The translations under genes and the position numbers were made by a program. A model generated the notes under the pieces. It searched no databases. It was given only the letters and a program-made list of their open reading frames with translations, and was not told the origin of the DNA. DNA of 64,000 bases, taken from Chrysoperla carnea. Its lineage: Eukaryota; Arthropoda; Insecta; Neuroptera; Chrysopidae. Each line of letters opens with the position of its first letter. Position 1 is the stretch's first letter. Below are positions 37,101 to 52,100 of the stretch, in pieces. Location of the stretch: contig NC_058338.1 in the NCBI RefSeq assembly GCF_905475395.1, forward strand, positions 3,101,001 through 3,165,000, read 5' to 3'.

Positions 37101-40100
37101 TGTTTTCCAGAACCACCAACGCCAATTAATAGACCATTTCCACGTGGTGCTTCCATGATTCGATTTATTCTGCAATGGATATATTTATTATAAATTTTGG
37201 TTCCTACTGTGGTCAGACTTAATTTTGAATAAGCAGAAAATGAATGTTAAAAAATGAAATCTGTCACAATGTTTTCAGGAGTGGCTAATGCTAGAAGTAA
37301 CAACTTGTATAACTTATTATTTACCTGCATAAATGATACATAGCATCTTCAAATAATACCAAATTCATAATTGCAATCAATTCATTATAATTTGTTAATG
37401 CCTCATTTAATAATTTATTCAATTGATCCCAATCTCTAATTGGTAAGTACTTTGGATCACCTATTCCTTCCGCAAAATGGCAATATATTAAAGGCTCCGT
37501 AAAAATAGAAGCTTCATTTAATTCCTACAGAAAATGATATTATTTATTACATTCTAACGTTCGAAGAAATGAATAATAGTTAAGTTTTTAATTTTGGTAT
37601 CGTTTTAAAACTGCGATCAAAGATATCTTTAGGGCCTAAGTACGATGGATGGATCTTAACGGGCCTGTAACGGTGACGAAGTAGTACGTCCAAAACTACC
37701 TTCTCGTAATTTTTCTTTAAGATCCTCTGCAACTCTGCTTCCCAGCATAATAGATACATGAATAGAAGGGGTTGGGGGTTGAACTTGAAGGGGTTGGGGG
37801 AGTACACACTGTGAACAATTCTAATATTAAAAAGTTGTAATAAATTCGTAATATTTACTTCAATTTCACCCTTTTTAATACAATCGGAGACAATTCGATT
37901 AAATATTTTGATATCTTCAGCTTCAACTAATTTATCACAATAGACACGTGTAGCTTCATGCATATAAACGCGTAATAAATCTGATGTATTTTTAATACAT
38001 TCACCTGTTGTAAATAAGATTCCCTGAAAATAAAAATTCTAGTAAAGCAAATTTTCTGAATAGCTACAAAGGTTCTTTCAATTGTTAATTACGTACCTGG
38101 AATATATTTGAAAGATCTCGTATATTAAAAATATAATGAAATTTAATAGCCGTTGGTAAAAAGTTTTCTGTAACTTTTTTATGCGTATCTAATGCGATCG
38201 CAATCACTTTTTCGATTTCGTCAGCAACAGATGGTAAATATTTATTATGTGGTGCTATCAAATGTTGATGTAATATTTCTGAATAAATTCGCATTAATGC
38301 GTCAGTTCTTGGAAAACTAAAAATGTAGAAGGATTCATTTTAACAATATGCGTTTAATCCCTTGTGGAAATAAATCTGTTCTGGGACTATTATAGAATAT
38401 TTAGTTTGAAATTCAGAAAAAGAATATATGAAGTAAACCTATCTCTGAAAAAGTCTGAAAATATCAATCAATTATTAATCAATCATTTATGGCCGAAAAT
38501 GGTAGAGTCCCCGGTAGATTTTCGATCACTAAAATTAACGAGAAAGTAGACAAATGGAAGACAAGTGGACCGAAGTAGGCAAGTTTTCGGTCAAAAGACC
38601 CCACTCTTTATAGAATTTGCTACAGGGCTCTCGAAAAGTGACTACTCTGGAAGTAACAATACATTAACCCACGAAAATTTGAATTACTAACCTTACAGCA
38701 AAAACACAAAAATGTCTTTGTAATCGTGGATCAATTGTAAAAGATCCAGCTGTTGGATTCATGCACGCAACATATTGTACATTATGGATTTCCTTTAATT
38801 GGATCTTAACACGATCATACCAATGTTCATAATCCATATGTTGCCGGATTAATGTGTGCGGTTGTACTGTTCCATATGTATCCACTTCTGGCATATTTAA
38901 ATCGTCAATAAAATATATCATCATTTTGGTACCGGGTGGTCCATAATTTCTGCCAGCTTTTTTTACTAACGGTTTTTCTAGTACACGCTGTAACATCTCG
39001 GATGTTGTGTAGAAGTTGAATGGTACATTACATATTAGATAATTTTCGGGTAATGTACCTAATTTATCTGAAATAATTACACTTTTACCAGTGCCTGCTG
39101 TTCCAATGAGCATAATTGGCGCTTTTATCGGTAACAGTAAATCCATAAAGAATCTATAACGTGATGTTTCACTTGTATCTACTAAAGTACTCTGAAAAAA
39201 CAAAAATGGAATTTTTATTTTGAAATTTGTTTTGGATACTTAGAGGAAGAAAAATCTGTCCTGGAACTCTGGAACACAGGAACAAAGATAAACAGAGGTA
39301 ATTCTTGAGGAAAAAAATTTGTTAGGACACCTACCGATAAAGGTATGTCTGTATCTAATTCAAATTTTTTCACTCGATTTGACCATGGTACAAATTTTTT
39401 TGTTTGTGGATCTACATAATAATCAAAAACAGTATTTTGTAAGGGAAATCGAACAGTTTTAAATTCATTAATCCACCATTTATGGAACTCATTACGCCAA
39501 TCAATAAGTTGATCTTGAAACATTGATGATCCAAATGCCCAAACGGAAGCGAATACAAAATATATTTCATACCTGTAAAATGACATCATTTTAAAAGAGA
39601 TTTAAATCACCGGAAGAGGAAGACCTTACCATTCTCTAGGACAATCTTTTGGTACATTTTGTGGTGTTAATAAACTTTCCAAAAGAAAGCATAACATCTC
39701 AAGATGGGCACATTCAGGAATTGAAGTAATTTTCTTTAATTTTGTTTTTAATACTTCCAGACATGGATTCACATATTTATCGAATAATATTATCAATTGT
39801 GCTTTTTCTGATGCTGTCTCTCGAGTTTCGATCCATGAAGATACAAATCTACAAAATTAAATCATGTTTTTCTTAAAATCATACAGTAGGTTTGGACCAA
39901 TTCTGGTAAGATCGATTCCCACGATAGCTACAGTTTTGGGTTGTGATTTCCAACAGATGAAAAAATTTGTTTACTTAGCCAAAATTTCTAAGAATCTAAA
40001 AAGAATAATTAAAAAATGCCTTACGGATTCCATCCCAAATCAGCTGGATTAATGTATAAAATTCCAGCACGCGAGACAGTAGCTGGTGTCGCAGTTCGTA

Positions 40101-43100
40101 AATTTGATATTTCAAATAGTAATCGCATTTGTGCTGTAAGAGCAATTCGTTCATTACTGGCCAACGTTAGTACTTTATTATCATCCATGACAGTGTTCAA
40201 TGATTCAATCCACATCGGATCTATGTCCCCATCCAAAACTAGCCATTTAGGACCATCGCCTGGTAGTTGAGATTGATCACGTATTAATACGGACACTATT
40301 CCATCTTTCCATTCACGTGTGGCTGGATTAATAATACCAAATAGTTCATCATTTGTAACAGTTTTTGGATTTAAGTCATTATAATATGGTTTCATTTTTA
40401 AATTTTGATATGTTTTGTATAAAGTTCGCCATACTTCACTTTTTCCCGTGCCAGCAAATCCAATAATAAATACTGAATGTCGAACGGCAAATAATTCTTT
40501 AAGTTGTACAATCTATGGAACATTTGTAATATAAATATTATCAAAGGACAGGAAATAGGGGTAAAAAAAGAAATTGTGCGGAAAATTATGAAGGAGAATA
40601 TTACCTTCAATACAAATCCATCCTCAGGTTGTAGCAGCCTATCAGTAGCAGCTTGTTTAATTTGTGCCTCAAATTCTAGATCCCTTTTTCTGGGAACATC
40701 AAGTGCTGGAAACAAATCACCAATAAGTCCCATAAAAATGGGTACATCGTCCGTAACTATTTTTGGAATGTTGAAATCTCGTAACGCTCGCATAAGCACT
40801 TGGTCTTCGGGCCTTTGTCGGTCAGATCGCTTTAAATATTTTACTTATTAAAATTTACATTTAAAAAAAAAAAATCAAGTTGGTTTACCGAGAAATTAAA
40901 CCAAACATTTTATATTAAAAATTTTGTAATTTTGGTTAATTTTCGGTGAAACAGCCAAAAGCAAAAAAGTGTTTACTTTTAAAGATCCTGCAACCACAAG
41001 TACAGATTTGATTGCTCTTAAACCCCAATCGTAATGATCTTGTTTTGAAAGTAATTCTCTGCATAGTGTATATAATGTTATAAACTTTCTGGATAATAAT
41101 CGAGCATCTTGAAAACCTTCTGCTACCAACATTATTTCGGATATTAGCGCAAAATCTGGTACAACCATAGCACAAGGCCTATAAACATATAATATCAAAC
41201 AAATTTCAAAAGCTATTTCTTCATTCTAAAATAGTTTATGACTAATTTACGAATACCTGAACAAGGCTTTTAAATTTTCTGGTAATTCAGCTCGTCCAGC
41301 ATATCCAGGATTCATTGTTATAAACATACCAACTGTGGGTATTAATACAATATCATTCCCATAAAAAAAGAACACTTTCTTTTTAAATTTAATAGCATCG
41401 AGTATTGTTTTTACTTGAACAGAAATTACAGACAACACTTCAACGGCAATTCGATTAAATTCATCAAAACAACCCCATGCTCCTGTCTGGGCTAATCCTT
41501 TATAAATATTTGCACAGGACTGCAAAAAAATTTAGTGTTAGAACAAATACATAAAAATTTATTTTGTGTCAGACATGTCAGATAAAGAAGTAACCTTGTA
41601 ATCCATTTGTTCTGAACAGTTGAAAACATACACCATCATACCTAATGCCTTTCCCAAATCTTTAGTGGTCTCCGTCTTACCAGTACCAGCAGGACCAGCT
41701 GGTGCGCCACCCATAATTAAATGCAACGATTGTGTTAATGTAATATAACATCGATCCGTTAGAGGTGTAATCACTAAACGTGGAGTATTTCCTAAATATT
41801 CATAATCAAAACGAAATTGTGCATCACAAATATTAGCATAACAATGACTTGTTTCATCTTCCCAACGATGACGTAATTGACTTTGCCATTGAAATGCACC
41901 ACCATTTTCAACTTTTTCTACAATCATTTTGGTCACAACATCACGTGAATGTACATCAATTGTACAGACAGTCATAATCTTTTGTCGATCGCCTTCAGTT
42001 AAATCACCAAGTAGTAACATTATTAAATTATTTAATTGTATGACTTGCTTCTTCGAAAAATCTTTTAGAGCGTTCTCAAATCCTAAAATTAACCGTTTGA
42101 AATTAAAATGTGTGAAAACAGAAAGGATCGAAGTAGCAGATGGTAAGGCTAACAAGTGAAAACAAATAATTGACTGAGTTAACTGTTGAAATACCCTGTA
42201 TAGAAAGTGTTGAATGTCAGTGCTTGCATTATTTTCTATAAGTTAGAAGAGTTTTCATTTTTGAAAGTATTTTCTACTAGTTTTTTTCCACTAGTTCTTT
42301 TTTTCTACTAGTTTTCTACTACCTCTTTTGTTTTTGAGATATCGAGTTTACAGACAGACAAGCGAAAGGGTTGGCGCATCTCAGTCCACTACCCCATGAA
42401 CCATTTGGAGCTATTTAAGAACGGCAGGAGTACTTTTTCGTCAAGGAATAGTCTGGAAACGTTGGCTCAAGTGAAACCATCCTCTCATGACAAGAGTTGC
42501 ACAGAGACAGAGAAGATGAGACATCTTTTTTTTCCTCTTCACTGTGACAGCTCCTTCAATAATCGTGATAAATTGCTCGGTCCAGGCGTTCAGCGTGCCT
42601 GCTGCTTAGCCAGTGTCCTGTAATAGTGGAATAGGCCCAAAAATTTTGGTTATAGATCTTCTACGATTGTACTTAAACCATTCAAACCATATCTGTCTTA
42701 TGGTATCACAAGGACGACGGTGTTCGATGACGATTTTAGATTATCTTAGAATAAAGGAAATTTTTCGACATCTTAAACAACTTTTCTTTTGAATCGTATT
42801 CTCTGGATTTTTTAAGCAAAGAAATTAAATAAAATAATTAAAAATTATGAAATCACCTTCTTCCATACGAAAGAATGATAAATTAACTTCAGATGCCCAC
42901 CATATTTGAGTTGCTACTAACGCAGGCTGTGCTGGCCAATCGAACAGCCACTTATCACGTGGTTTTTCTTCATAAGCATAAACTGAATCATGTATACATT
43001 GATTTACAGTTACTCGCATGATATCTGTTAATTTATTTAACCATATTTCTACCTATAAGAAAGAAAATTTTTCTATATTTACGGTAAATTCTTTGAGGCA

Positions 43101-46100
43101 GAAGCGTTTAGCCCAATATATTTTCGGAGCAAACAAAACAAAAATAAACTTACTTTTCCAACGCATTGAATTTTACCAACAAATGGCATATATTCGCCAT
43201 CTTTCGAAGTCATACCTTTTGCATCTTTCAGTAAATGATCACCTTGTTTTAAGAAATCTAATTTTGCCATTGAATCGTATAATTTTGTCAAATGTCTTTG
43301 GACTAGTTCTGGAGAGTTGCCATTCGATAAAATGTCTAATAAATCAGCAGACGATATAAAATAAAATCGTGGATATGTTAATCGTTTTGTTTCCAAATAA
43401 TCGTTTAATGCTTTCTCACAGACAATTAAATCGGCATTTAATGCTTCAAGCTTATCATAAAGACCTGATTGGTTTGTTGCTTTTACAAAATTTGGTGTTT
43501 TTAAAATGTTTGCTAGTAGGTCTGTCTGAAAAATAAGATGTTTTCTATTGAAATATATATTTTAAAAATTGGGGCTTAACTGCGCATTAGTTCTAAGATG
43601 AAGCTATAGGATTCTAAGATGAAGCTTCTTTGACGGATTTCTCTCCGGATTGATGGATCCAAGACTTCGAAGACAAATAATACAGATCTGGGCACCTGTT
43701 CAGGTCTATTAACTCCCACACCAGATTTTTGGCCCTTGATCCATCCGTATAAAAATATAATTGGAATATCTCGATTCCATTTCTCACGGGAAGGAACGAT
43801 TATCCTAAATTTGCAATCAAAACTGTAATCGGACCAATGGAATTCTACACCATTTCTACAAGTGGGGTCTGTACAGTCACCGGTTTATAATGAAAAGGTT
43901 TTAAAAGAGAACAGACCTGGGATTAATTGGCGGATAAAATCTTTGAATTACTTACTCTGAATGTATGATTAATAACATCAAATTTTTTCGATTCTGCAGG
44001 TAATTGCTGACGAATATCATCAGATCCAACAAATATTGATTCCAAGTACATCCATTTACGTTGTACCTCAAACCATAATGCATTAACTGCATCGGATGTA
44101 GATAATTTTTTTTGCCATTCTGAGACTTCATCAAAAAAGAATGGTATATATTTTGAGTTCAACATATTTTGTATTTGGACCTAAGTAAAAATGTCAAAAC
44201 TTTAAAAACAAACATTCAGTGTTGACAAGTTTTTAAAATCAACCTGATTATCTTCTAAAAGTTCAACAATTTCTTCACTCGGACGTACAACATCGCATTT
44301 AGTTTTCTCCATATAATCGTAACTCATTTCCATGGTGTTCCAATTATTTGTTATATCTCTTAGTGCCTTTTCCATTTGTTGTTCCTTTATAGCTTGGTCC
44401 ACTGTATTTTTAACATCTTCCTCAAATTTATGCAATTGGAGCTCTAATAAATCGGAAAGTGTTGTTTGGGGAGTCATTTCAATTTTTACCTATATTCAAA
44501 AAAGTTAAAAAAAAGCTAACTAATAAAATTTAGACTATAAAAATAAGTTCTCTAATATCTTCATAAAACTGCATATTTTGATCGCTGTTTAAAATAATTT
44601 TCTTCCCACAGACATTTTCAAGTTCTTGAACAGTCGAATTTCTTCGACCAGTCGAAAGTCTAACTGTGGATTATAGACCGTGGGACAGAAAGGGTGTTTT
44701 GTAAAATGATTAATATATACTTGAAACTTCGCGAGGGGTATCCTTTTGACAAGTCTACCATACCTTTCTCTACGACTTTTTTCGAAAGTGATGCGTTCTC
44801 GAATGAGCACACGATAACGTCAAGTTCTGTCCCACGATCTAGTATTATAAGACTAAAATTTGTCAGGTATAGTCCTTACTTTAGTCACTTGCTCCAATTG
44901 CTTCCAATGACGATCTCGAATTGCAGGATTTTGTAATTCAGTAACTGCTTTTAATGATGTTAGCATATTTTTTACTTCAGCATCCAACGCTTCTATAATT
45001 GACCAACCACGAATTTCTTTATCAAATTGACGAATTTCTTTTGCCATTTTTTTACAATCAGTTTCCATAGCTTCAACATCAATTTTTTGCCATAATGTAC
45101 TTTTCCATTCATCGAATCGTGATTTTGCAATTAATATGTAGTCCCAAGTTCTCTGATTTCAAAATAAAAATATATTAATATTAAATGGCAGACAAAACTT
45201 TATAGCCTTTTCGGAGGGGTGGGGTAGAAGTAAACCGGAAACAAGTGGATCCTAATTAGGATAAATACTGGCAGACATTTCCCCCCATCCCCCTTCCCAC
45301 TAGCAAATGAACCACTTTTACCCATTTTGGGATGAGTTTAGGGAGGCAGAGTTGGATCGGGAAATGTCTGCCAGTATTTTGAGCAAATTTTTCTGAAATC
45401 TTCAAAATAGAATTAAAATATTAACCTACCTTGGCCATTGGTAAAATTCTGCGAACATGTTCAATATCTAGATATTCTGGTAATTCAACTTCAAACAAAG
45501 TTGCCTGATCTTTAATTTTGTTTAGAACCCCTTCCAATTGTTCACATTCTTTATTACATTTATCCAAATGAAAATATGGATTTGTACATTCGAAATTAAA
45601 TATTGGTAATTCCAAGAATTTTTGTTTAAATTGTTGTTGTCGAATTTGAAATAATGCTGATCGTTTTAATATCAATTTACACTGAGCGGCATGTAAATCG
45701 GCAATATTTGATTTGACAGTGTACGACTGTTTTTTTAAACTGTTCCATTTATCAGGTAATTCTTGTAGCTAGAAAGATTAAATACAATTTACTTTATTTA
45801 TTTATTTATTTATTTGATATGCCCTATTGGGCTAATCAATCCATACATAAGTACATAAGCTCTGATAAAACAATAAAAAAGTATATTTACATCACAAAAA
45901 AGAAAACTTCAAATTCTTGAAACAATTAGTTAATAAATAATACTATAAATATCAAAACAATGGATTTCGGAATTATATTAGACTAAATGAAATGAAACGT
46001 TGGGGAAAGAGTGTCAAGTTATTTTCCCCGTTTTATTAATCATAAATTATTTTCCCCGTTAATCTTGCTGCTCTGTTGTTCAGTATTTCTTTCAAAAAGT

Positions 46101-49100
46101 TGCCCACTTTCAAGGCAGTTTCTTCATCTCTAACATTTAAAACACTTTCTAAGCACGATAACCCACCTCTCATCAAATCAAGTCTTTTACCCTCATTGAC
46201 TCCTGGACAGTCAAAGATTAGATGGTAGCCAGATTCACCTCCACCACATAGTGGACATATTCTTTGATTATTTAATTTATTTTTGTTTTCCCACATGTAT
46301 CGTCCCAATCGGAAGTTAGCCAGAACTCTCCTCGTGCTCTTCTGCGCTACTGCTAGATAAGGTGCCCCGTATACAAAGTGGCCAATTTTATTGAAAATGT
46401 CCAAAGACGGCATATCTTTTATATTTTCAAACATGTTTTTTCTGTGCCACACATGTAAGAGTTCTTTTATATATTTTTTTTTACTATTATATGATTTTAC
46501 AATTTACTTAGAAAGTAAGATCTTATTTATTTTAACAGAATTCTTAGGACTTGAGGTTCGTTGTGGTTCGATAAGTTGGCAGAAAGCCATTCTATCAGGA
46601 CACGTCGAATGAGTTAAAAGATAATTACCAGGGCATGAACGTCTTCCTCAAATTTAACACCGTATGTCTTTAGTAACTCCATAAATCCTTGAATGGGTTT
46701 AAACATTCCATCCGTTTCCGCTTGACGATCCTTAATTTTATTTAAATAAGTAATTATTCGAACTAATTGCCCGTAATCATCTTGAACAATTTGTTTGCTT
46801 AATTCAGCGGTAGCTTCTTTTATGAATTCGTCCAAAGTTTCCAGGCTATTGAACAAAAAATTCTTGATTACCTTCAATCAACATTTGAAAGCGCAAAGAT
46901 GGATAAATTAATTTCTTGCACTCTTGATTAACCCGAGACGATTTTGGCTCCAGAAACTAATCAAAAATACAAACCTGCTAATGACATGATTAACAATATA
47001 ATCTTTATACATATTGCCCCATTTTCGAATATGATTTAAAATTGCTTGTCGTATTGGTCTCATATTAAGATTTAGCCACGCATCAAAAACTTTATCAAAT
47101 TCCAATTTTTCACATTCCTCATACTTTTCCTCATAAAAATCAATTCTATGTTGAAAATCTTCAATTAATGGTTTTTTCTCTTTGATGACCATTGGTGGTT
47201 CCGTTTCTAACATCATACGTTCTTCATCGGTTAATTGACGACTATACTTTAAAAATTCATCTAATACTTGTTTTTTATCATCGGACCATAAGTATCGTAG
47301 TGGTTCAAATGATTCCACATGTTCAACGATTAACTCGATTGCTTGAATAACTCGTTGAATAATTTCAGTTGTATCATCGTAAATGTAACGATCATTTTCG
47401 ATAACCTCTGGAATGTTTCAAGTGACAAATATATATTTTTACTCTCAATCGCGATACGTAGATTCTGTTTTAATATCCCTTACGAAATCTTTTACACTGA
47501 ATATGTCTCATATTTATGCCTGTTGTATATCCTACACGGTAAGAAATGCATGGCGTTTACTACAATGCTGGTATGGTATAGAGACAGATACATAAAGTAT
47601 CTGAGTTAGTAGCTTAAATAATATTACAGTATTGAATAGGGTTATCCACCAGAATTATTGTGGGTAACGCAAGCTCAGTATGGGCCTGACACCCATAGTG
47701 CATTGACTCGTCCGCCATAGCTATTGCTAATGTTACTATTCCTTCAATACAGTACACAGTATGGTGCTCACTGAACGTTTTGAATGAACCAAGGTTTGCA
47801 TTTGAACAAAAAACAGAAACTCGTGTCGAAAAAAACAAAACTGCAACTTTCCACAAACTTTTTGAAGATTGGCAATGTAATGGCCATTACAGCTTCAGTT
47901 TTGTTTTTGTTTTTCAACAAAAACTCAACTGCCCGTTTAGTGGAAATAAGTATAAATATGAGGCATAATATGTTTTTTCAAGAAATCGCTAATTTGTACC
48001 TCGATAATGAGGATATGGCTGCCTTTCATCAACTCGCGGTATCAGTTCACCTTGATAAGTGATATCATTTAACAATTCTTCAATTATAGTGATTAAACTA
48101 CCAGGAGCTTCTGATTCTATTGGTGGCTTATAATCCAAATCAGGTTCTTTTAAACCTAAAACGACTTCAAAGAGAGGTGGTGTATTTGGTGGCTGAACTG
48201 GTTGTGTATTTGTCATGAAAATTTCGATACTGAAAATAAAAGCACATTTTTTTAGAAGCATATAAAAAAGATAAGTCATATGGGCTCATTCGTCAAGATA
48301 GTATTTTGGACAAGATTTTTTTCCTTACGTTCTTCTAAAAATCGATGTATTCGAAAATACCATATTATAAATTTTCGTTAGAAAATAGTGGGATTATCAA
48401 ACCTTTTTGCGCATATATTTAACAAAAGATGTTCAATCTTTCTATCTACATATTCCTCATATTTCTCCCATTTTTCCCGTCGGAATCGTCTAAGCTCCGC
48501 CAATGTTTCTTGTGCTTCCCACATTTCTTCTTCTTCAGCAAGACTCTCTTCTGCTTTCGCAGCTAATATTGCTGCTTTTCTCTCCTTTTTCTCCTCCTTA
48601 CTTTCTTTCTTTGATACTTTAGCTTTCTTTTTATCTCCTTTTTTACCTTTTCCTTTTTTATCTTTTGACGGGGGTGGCGATGGAGGCTTAGGCGGAGAAG
48701 GAGGTGGTGTTTCTTCCTCTTCCTCTTCTTCCTCCTAGAAATAAATAATACACAAATCATTAATACACTGCCTTTTTTAGCATCCTAAAAAACATAGCTA
48801 TTCCGACCGGAATAGGTCTAAGAGTTGGATTCATTGGAAATGGTATAAGGTCGATCTTCACCCATCTGATGACCAGATAAGACAACGGTAAAACGTTAAA
48901 ATTAATTATTAACCTCTTCTTCGATTTCCTCTTCTTTCACGTTGAAGTACAGCAAATAATTCTCTTCCATTACATGCTTAAGATCTTCAGCAATTGTTTT
49001 AATTGCACCATATCTTTTATTTTTCGCATCTTCTTTTGTATCGATAGCTAATAATTTACCATTTTTCCTATCAAATAGATATTGTTTGCCAAGTTCTTTT

Positions 49101-52100
49101 AATGCATCCAATACTCCTTCTAAATTCTTTTGCGCTTGTAAAATTCGATTTTTTACATTCTCAATTCTTTCGTAAACAGCTTCCACCGGACTCAAAACTA
49201 ATAACAAAAATCGGGAAAAAAAGTTGAGTTAACACTTTTTCGATGAGAAAAATAAAAATTTGTGTACAAACCATCATCATTCCATGTGTATGTCTGGATT
49301 AAATCATTAATCATTTCATCAATAACACTCATATCGTTTGATATCATTTCCAATTCGACATCTGTACAATTCTCAATCAATAAATTATACCATTCTTCAA
49401 TACGTTTCAATTTGATTTTAAATTTATATAATTCTTCATTTCTACCATAAAAATCTAATCCTGCTTTTGGAAGATCTTTCATTTCAGCATACTTTAAATA
49501 GCGAATTTCACGTAAAACTTCCTCTAACTGAAATTCAAACAATAACAATAATGGGTTACCGTCATCTTGACACCTGTGATCTCTCCGTTCTCTTTCCTCC
49601 GATCAGCTGGACTCAAGTCCGAAACAGAAGAATTTATTATCTGGGGTACAAACCCTGTATCCTCTCTCCCACTTGGGCAGGCATGATATCGTTAATTTTT
49701 CATATAATAATAATAAGTAGGAGGGGTCCGCAAATAAGTCCCGCCTAACACCCATATCAAGGAGTCATATGTACCATCCTTGAGAACAATTTGTCACCCA
49801 AAGTCTCCGGATTAGAGATGCTATTTTAAGCAGATAAAGCTATAAGATTCTGTTGTGACCAGGATTTCTCCCAGGATCGATGCTTCCATGGTTTCGGACT
49901 TAAATATTCTAAACCTGACGTACCGATATGATATGAAAGTAGTAGTTCAATCTACAATGTCCCGTCAAAAGTCCCTCTACCATTCTCAACTGTGCTTTAG
50001 TGAGTTTCAAGCGAGCACAGTCGAATTTTAGGTTTAATGTATTTTTCCCCAGAAAAAATCAGTTCCACTTACTTGCTGATCAAAATTTACACGTATTTTA
50101 TCGCCATCACGTACTAGAACGGACATGTTTGTTTTATCTTTTACAATATCTGGAACGGATGTAACCCAATCATCGAATACTTTTTCTGATTTTGCAGTTA
50201 ATAATTCAATCATTTGTTTATATTTAAGTCTGATGTATTCGGCTTCTTCAGTTTCAGCAATTCTAGGGCATAAAATTTAACTAAAAATAACCAACTTACA
50301 CCCAATGCCACTTTACAGGACCTTGTTCCAATGTTTCTAAATTCTCCGCACATTATCGAAAAGTTACTTACTTGAGTGTTAATTCATTAAATTCCAACAT
50401 TGGTTGTTCGATGCGAGCTTTTAATTTATTAATCCAAAAAATTGTGCCCGCTACTGGTGGCATATAAGTATCAATTGGAATACCATATTTTTCTCCATTA
50501 TCAAATAAGGATTTGGTCGTATCTAATTCGACGTGCATTAAATCTAATATATTTTTCAATTTTGGTTCAATTTCTTCGTAAACTAACGGTCGATATAATA
50601 AATTCCCGAGTACTTTCAGATACTGTTACAAACAAAAGAAACTTATCATTTTATTAAAAATTCAATTCGAATTTTAAGGGATTTAATTATATTCCTTTCG
50701 ACTTTTATTTTAAGCTGTATTTAATCAAAATACGGCCACAGAACTTAGAGCACAGAGAATGATACCACAACCAAGACCGAAGGCCGAAATTTTGAACAAA
50801 AAATTCTTCTTTACGTTTCTGACTTGAATTGGCGGACGAAGTCACGGAAAAGCCTAAATAAAAATGTTCAAATAGATTTAAAGAAATAACTTACTTTAAA
50901 TATACTTTCCAAATTAAAGCATTCATCATAAGCCTGTGAAAATAATGCTCCCAATTTCCTATCTAAATCAATAACTTCGTCTAAGAACTTTTGATAATCT
51001 TTATCAAATGAATCATCATCTGGATCTAATGGATCATATGAAATATTTCCAAAATGTGCATTATACTTGGTGAATTCATTTAAAACCATTTGTACTTTTT
51101 GACTAATGCCACGTCCTTTTATACCACCAATTTCAACTTTTTCCAATCGTCCAAATTCAATAACAGTTTGAAAAAAATCATAAATTTTTTCTACACGTGT
51201 TATAAATTTTAAAAGACGATCAAAAATCATTTTTGGATGAAAATTCCATGGTAATGCGTCTTTTTGATTTGGAAAAAATGTTTCTATTTTGTCACGATAT
51301 TCTTCATACATTGTGCTGTAAAAAATATTAGGAAAACGATTATGGTGGAATTGTCCGAAATATTAGAATTAGAACATTCAGATTACTTTTGTTGCAAGCT
51401 GAAAGGAGCTTTCATACTCAATTTGTGGCCGTCATTACTAAAAAAATTTAATTGAATGTTGGATCAAGGGAATTTTGGAATCATTTCTGTAAAAATTAGC
51501 TGACACCTGGTAGAAAAAATATTTGAAGAATTAGTTTTAAAAACTCTGAAATTCAAAGTGTTAGGGAACTATTGGCAGAATATATTTCCACCAGAGAAAA
51601 ATCGTGAAGAAGCTTGCACTATGAGTGGCTTGAACTATTATGTTACTCACAATGAAAAATTATGAAAATAGAATTCAACTTACATAAAACTTTTCAGTAT
51701 ATCAAGAACAGTTTCTAAAATTTTAACTTGTTCTTCGCTTTCCCCTTGAAATATTGATGCTGGATCTAACTCCTTCGTACACTCTTCAACAATTGAGTTA
51801 GCAATTTCACGCAACAATAAAGTCATTTTTGAATTTAAACAAAAATAACGTGAATTTGCCCATAATAAGCACACACAATGTAACATTGGTTTCAAATAGC
51901 TACGAGAATCAGTAAAATCGTTTTGTTCCAATTGTGTGAAATGTTTTGCTAGCGGTTTTAAATGGACTACAACGTCACGTGCTTCTGCCACAGCTGCATA
52001 AAATAAATCACTGATTATTTTTCATTTTTCTAAGCTCTGACTATAGAGTTATTACCTGCGACAACATTACGAAACAATATTTTAAAGCTAGGATAATAAA

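Larger units (their letters stand above)
42857..47408 (-). other. Dynein linker region
   Basis: Eight exons encode the linker that spans the ring and swings with each ATP cycle. Words include [86 protein letters not shown] (strongly conserved in all heavy chains) and [19 protein letters not shown] leading into AAA1. A LINE insertion and a small foldback lie in introns of this part. Confidence 0.87.

Noticed and set aside
37580-37850. Extension of a dynein exon reading through [13 protein letters not shown]
   Set aside because: A donor site after IKKGEIE (near 37860) and the alignment to the family end the exon before this stretch.
46036-46452. 138-codon open frame as a host gene in a dynein intron
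   Set aside because: Its CPLCGG and GYHLIFDCP words and the flanking duplications identify it as the tail of a LINE.
47614-47968. Open frames on both strands in a dynein intron
   Set aside because: They lie between two clean dynein exons and match nothing I recognise; less AT-rich intron debris is the simplest reading.
48388-48738. Serine-rich plus-strand frame
   Set aside because: It is the antisense shadow of the glutamate- and lysine-rich dynein exon.
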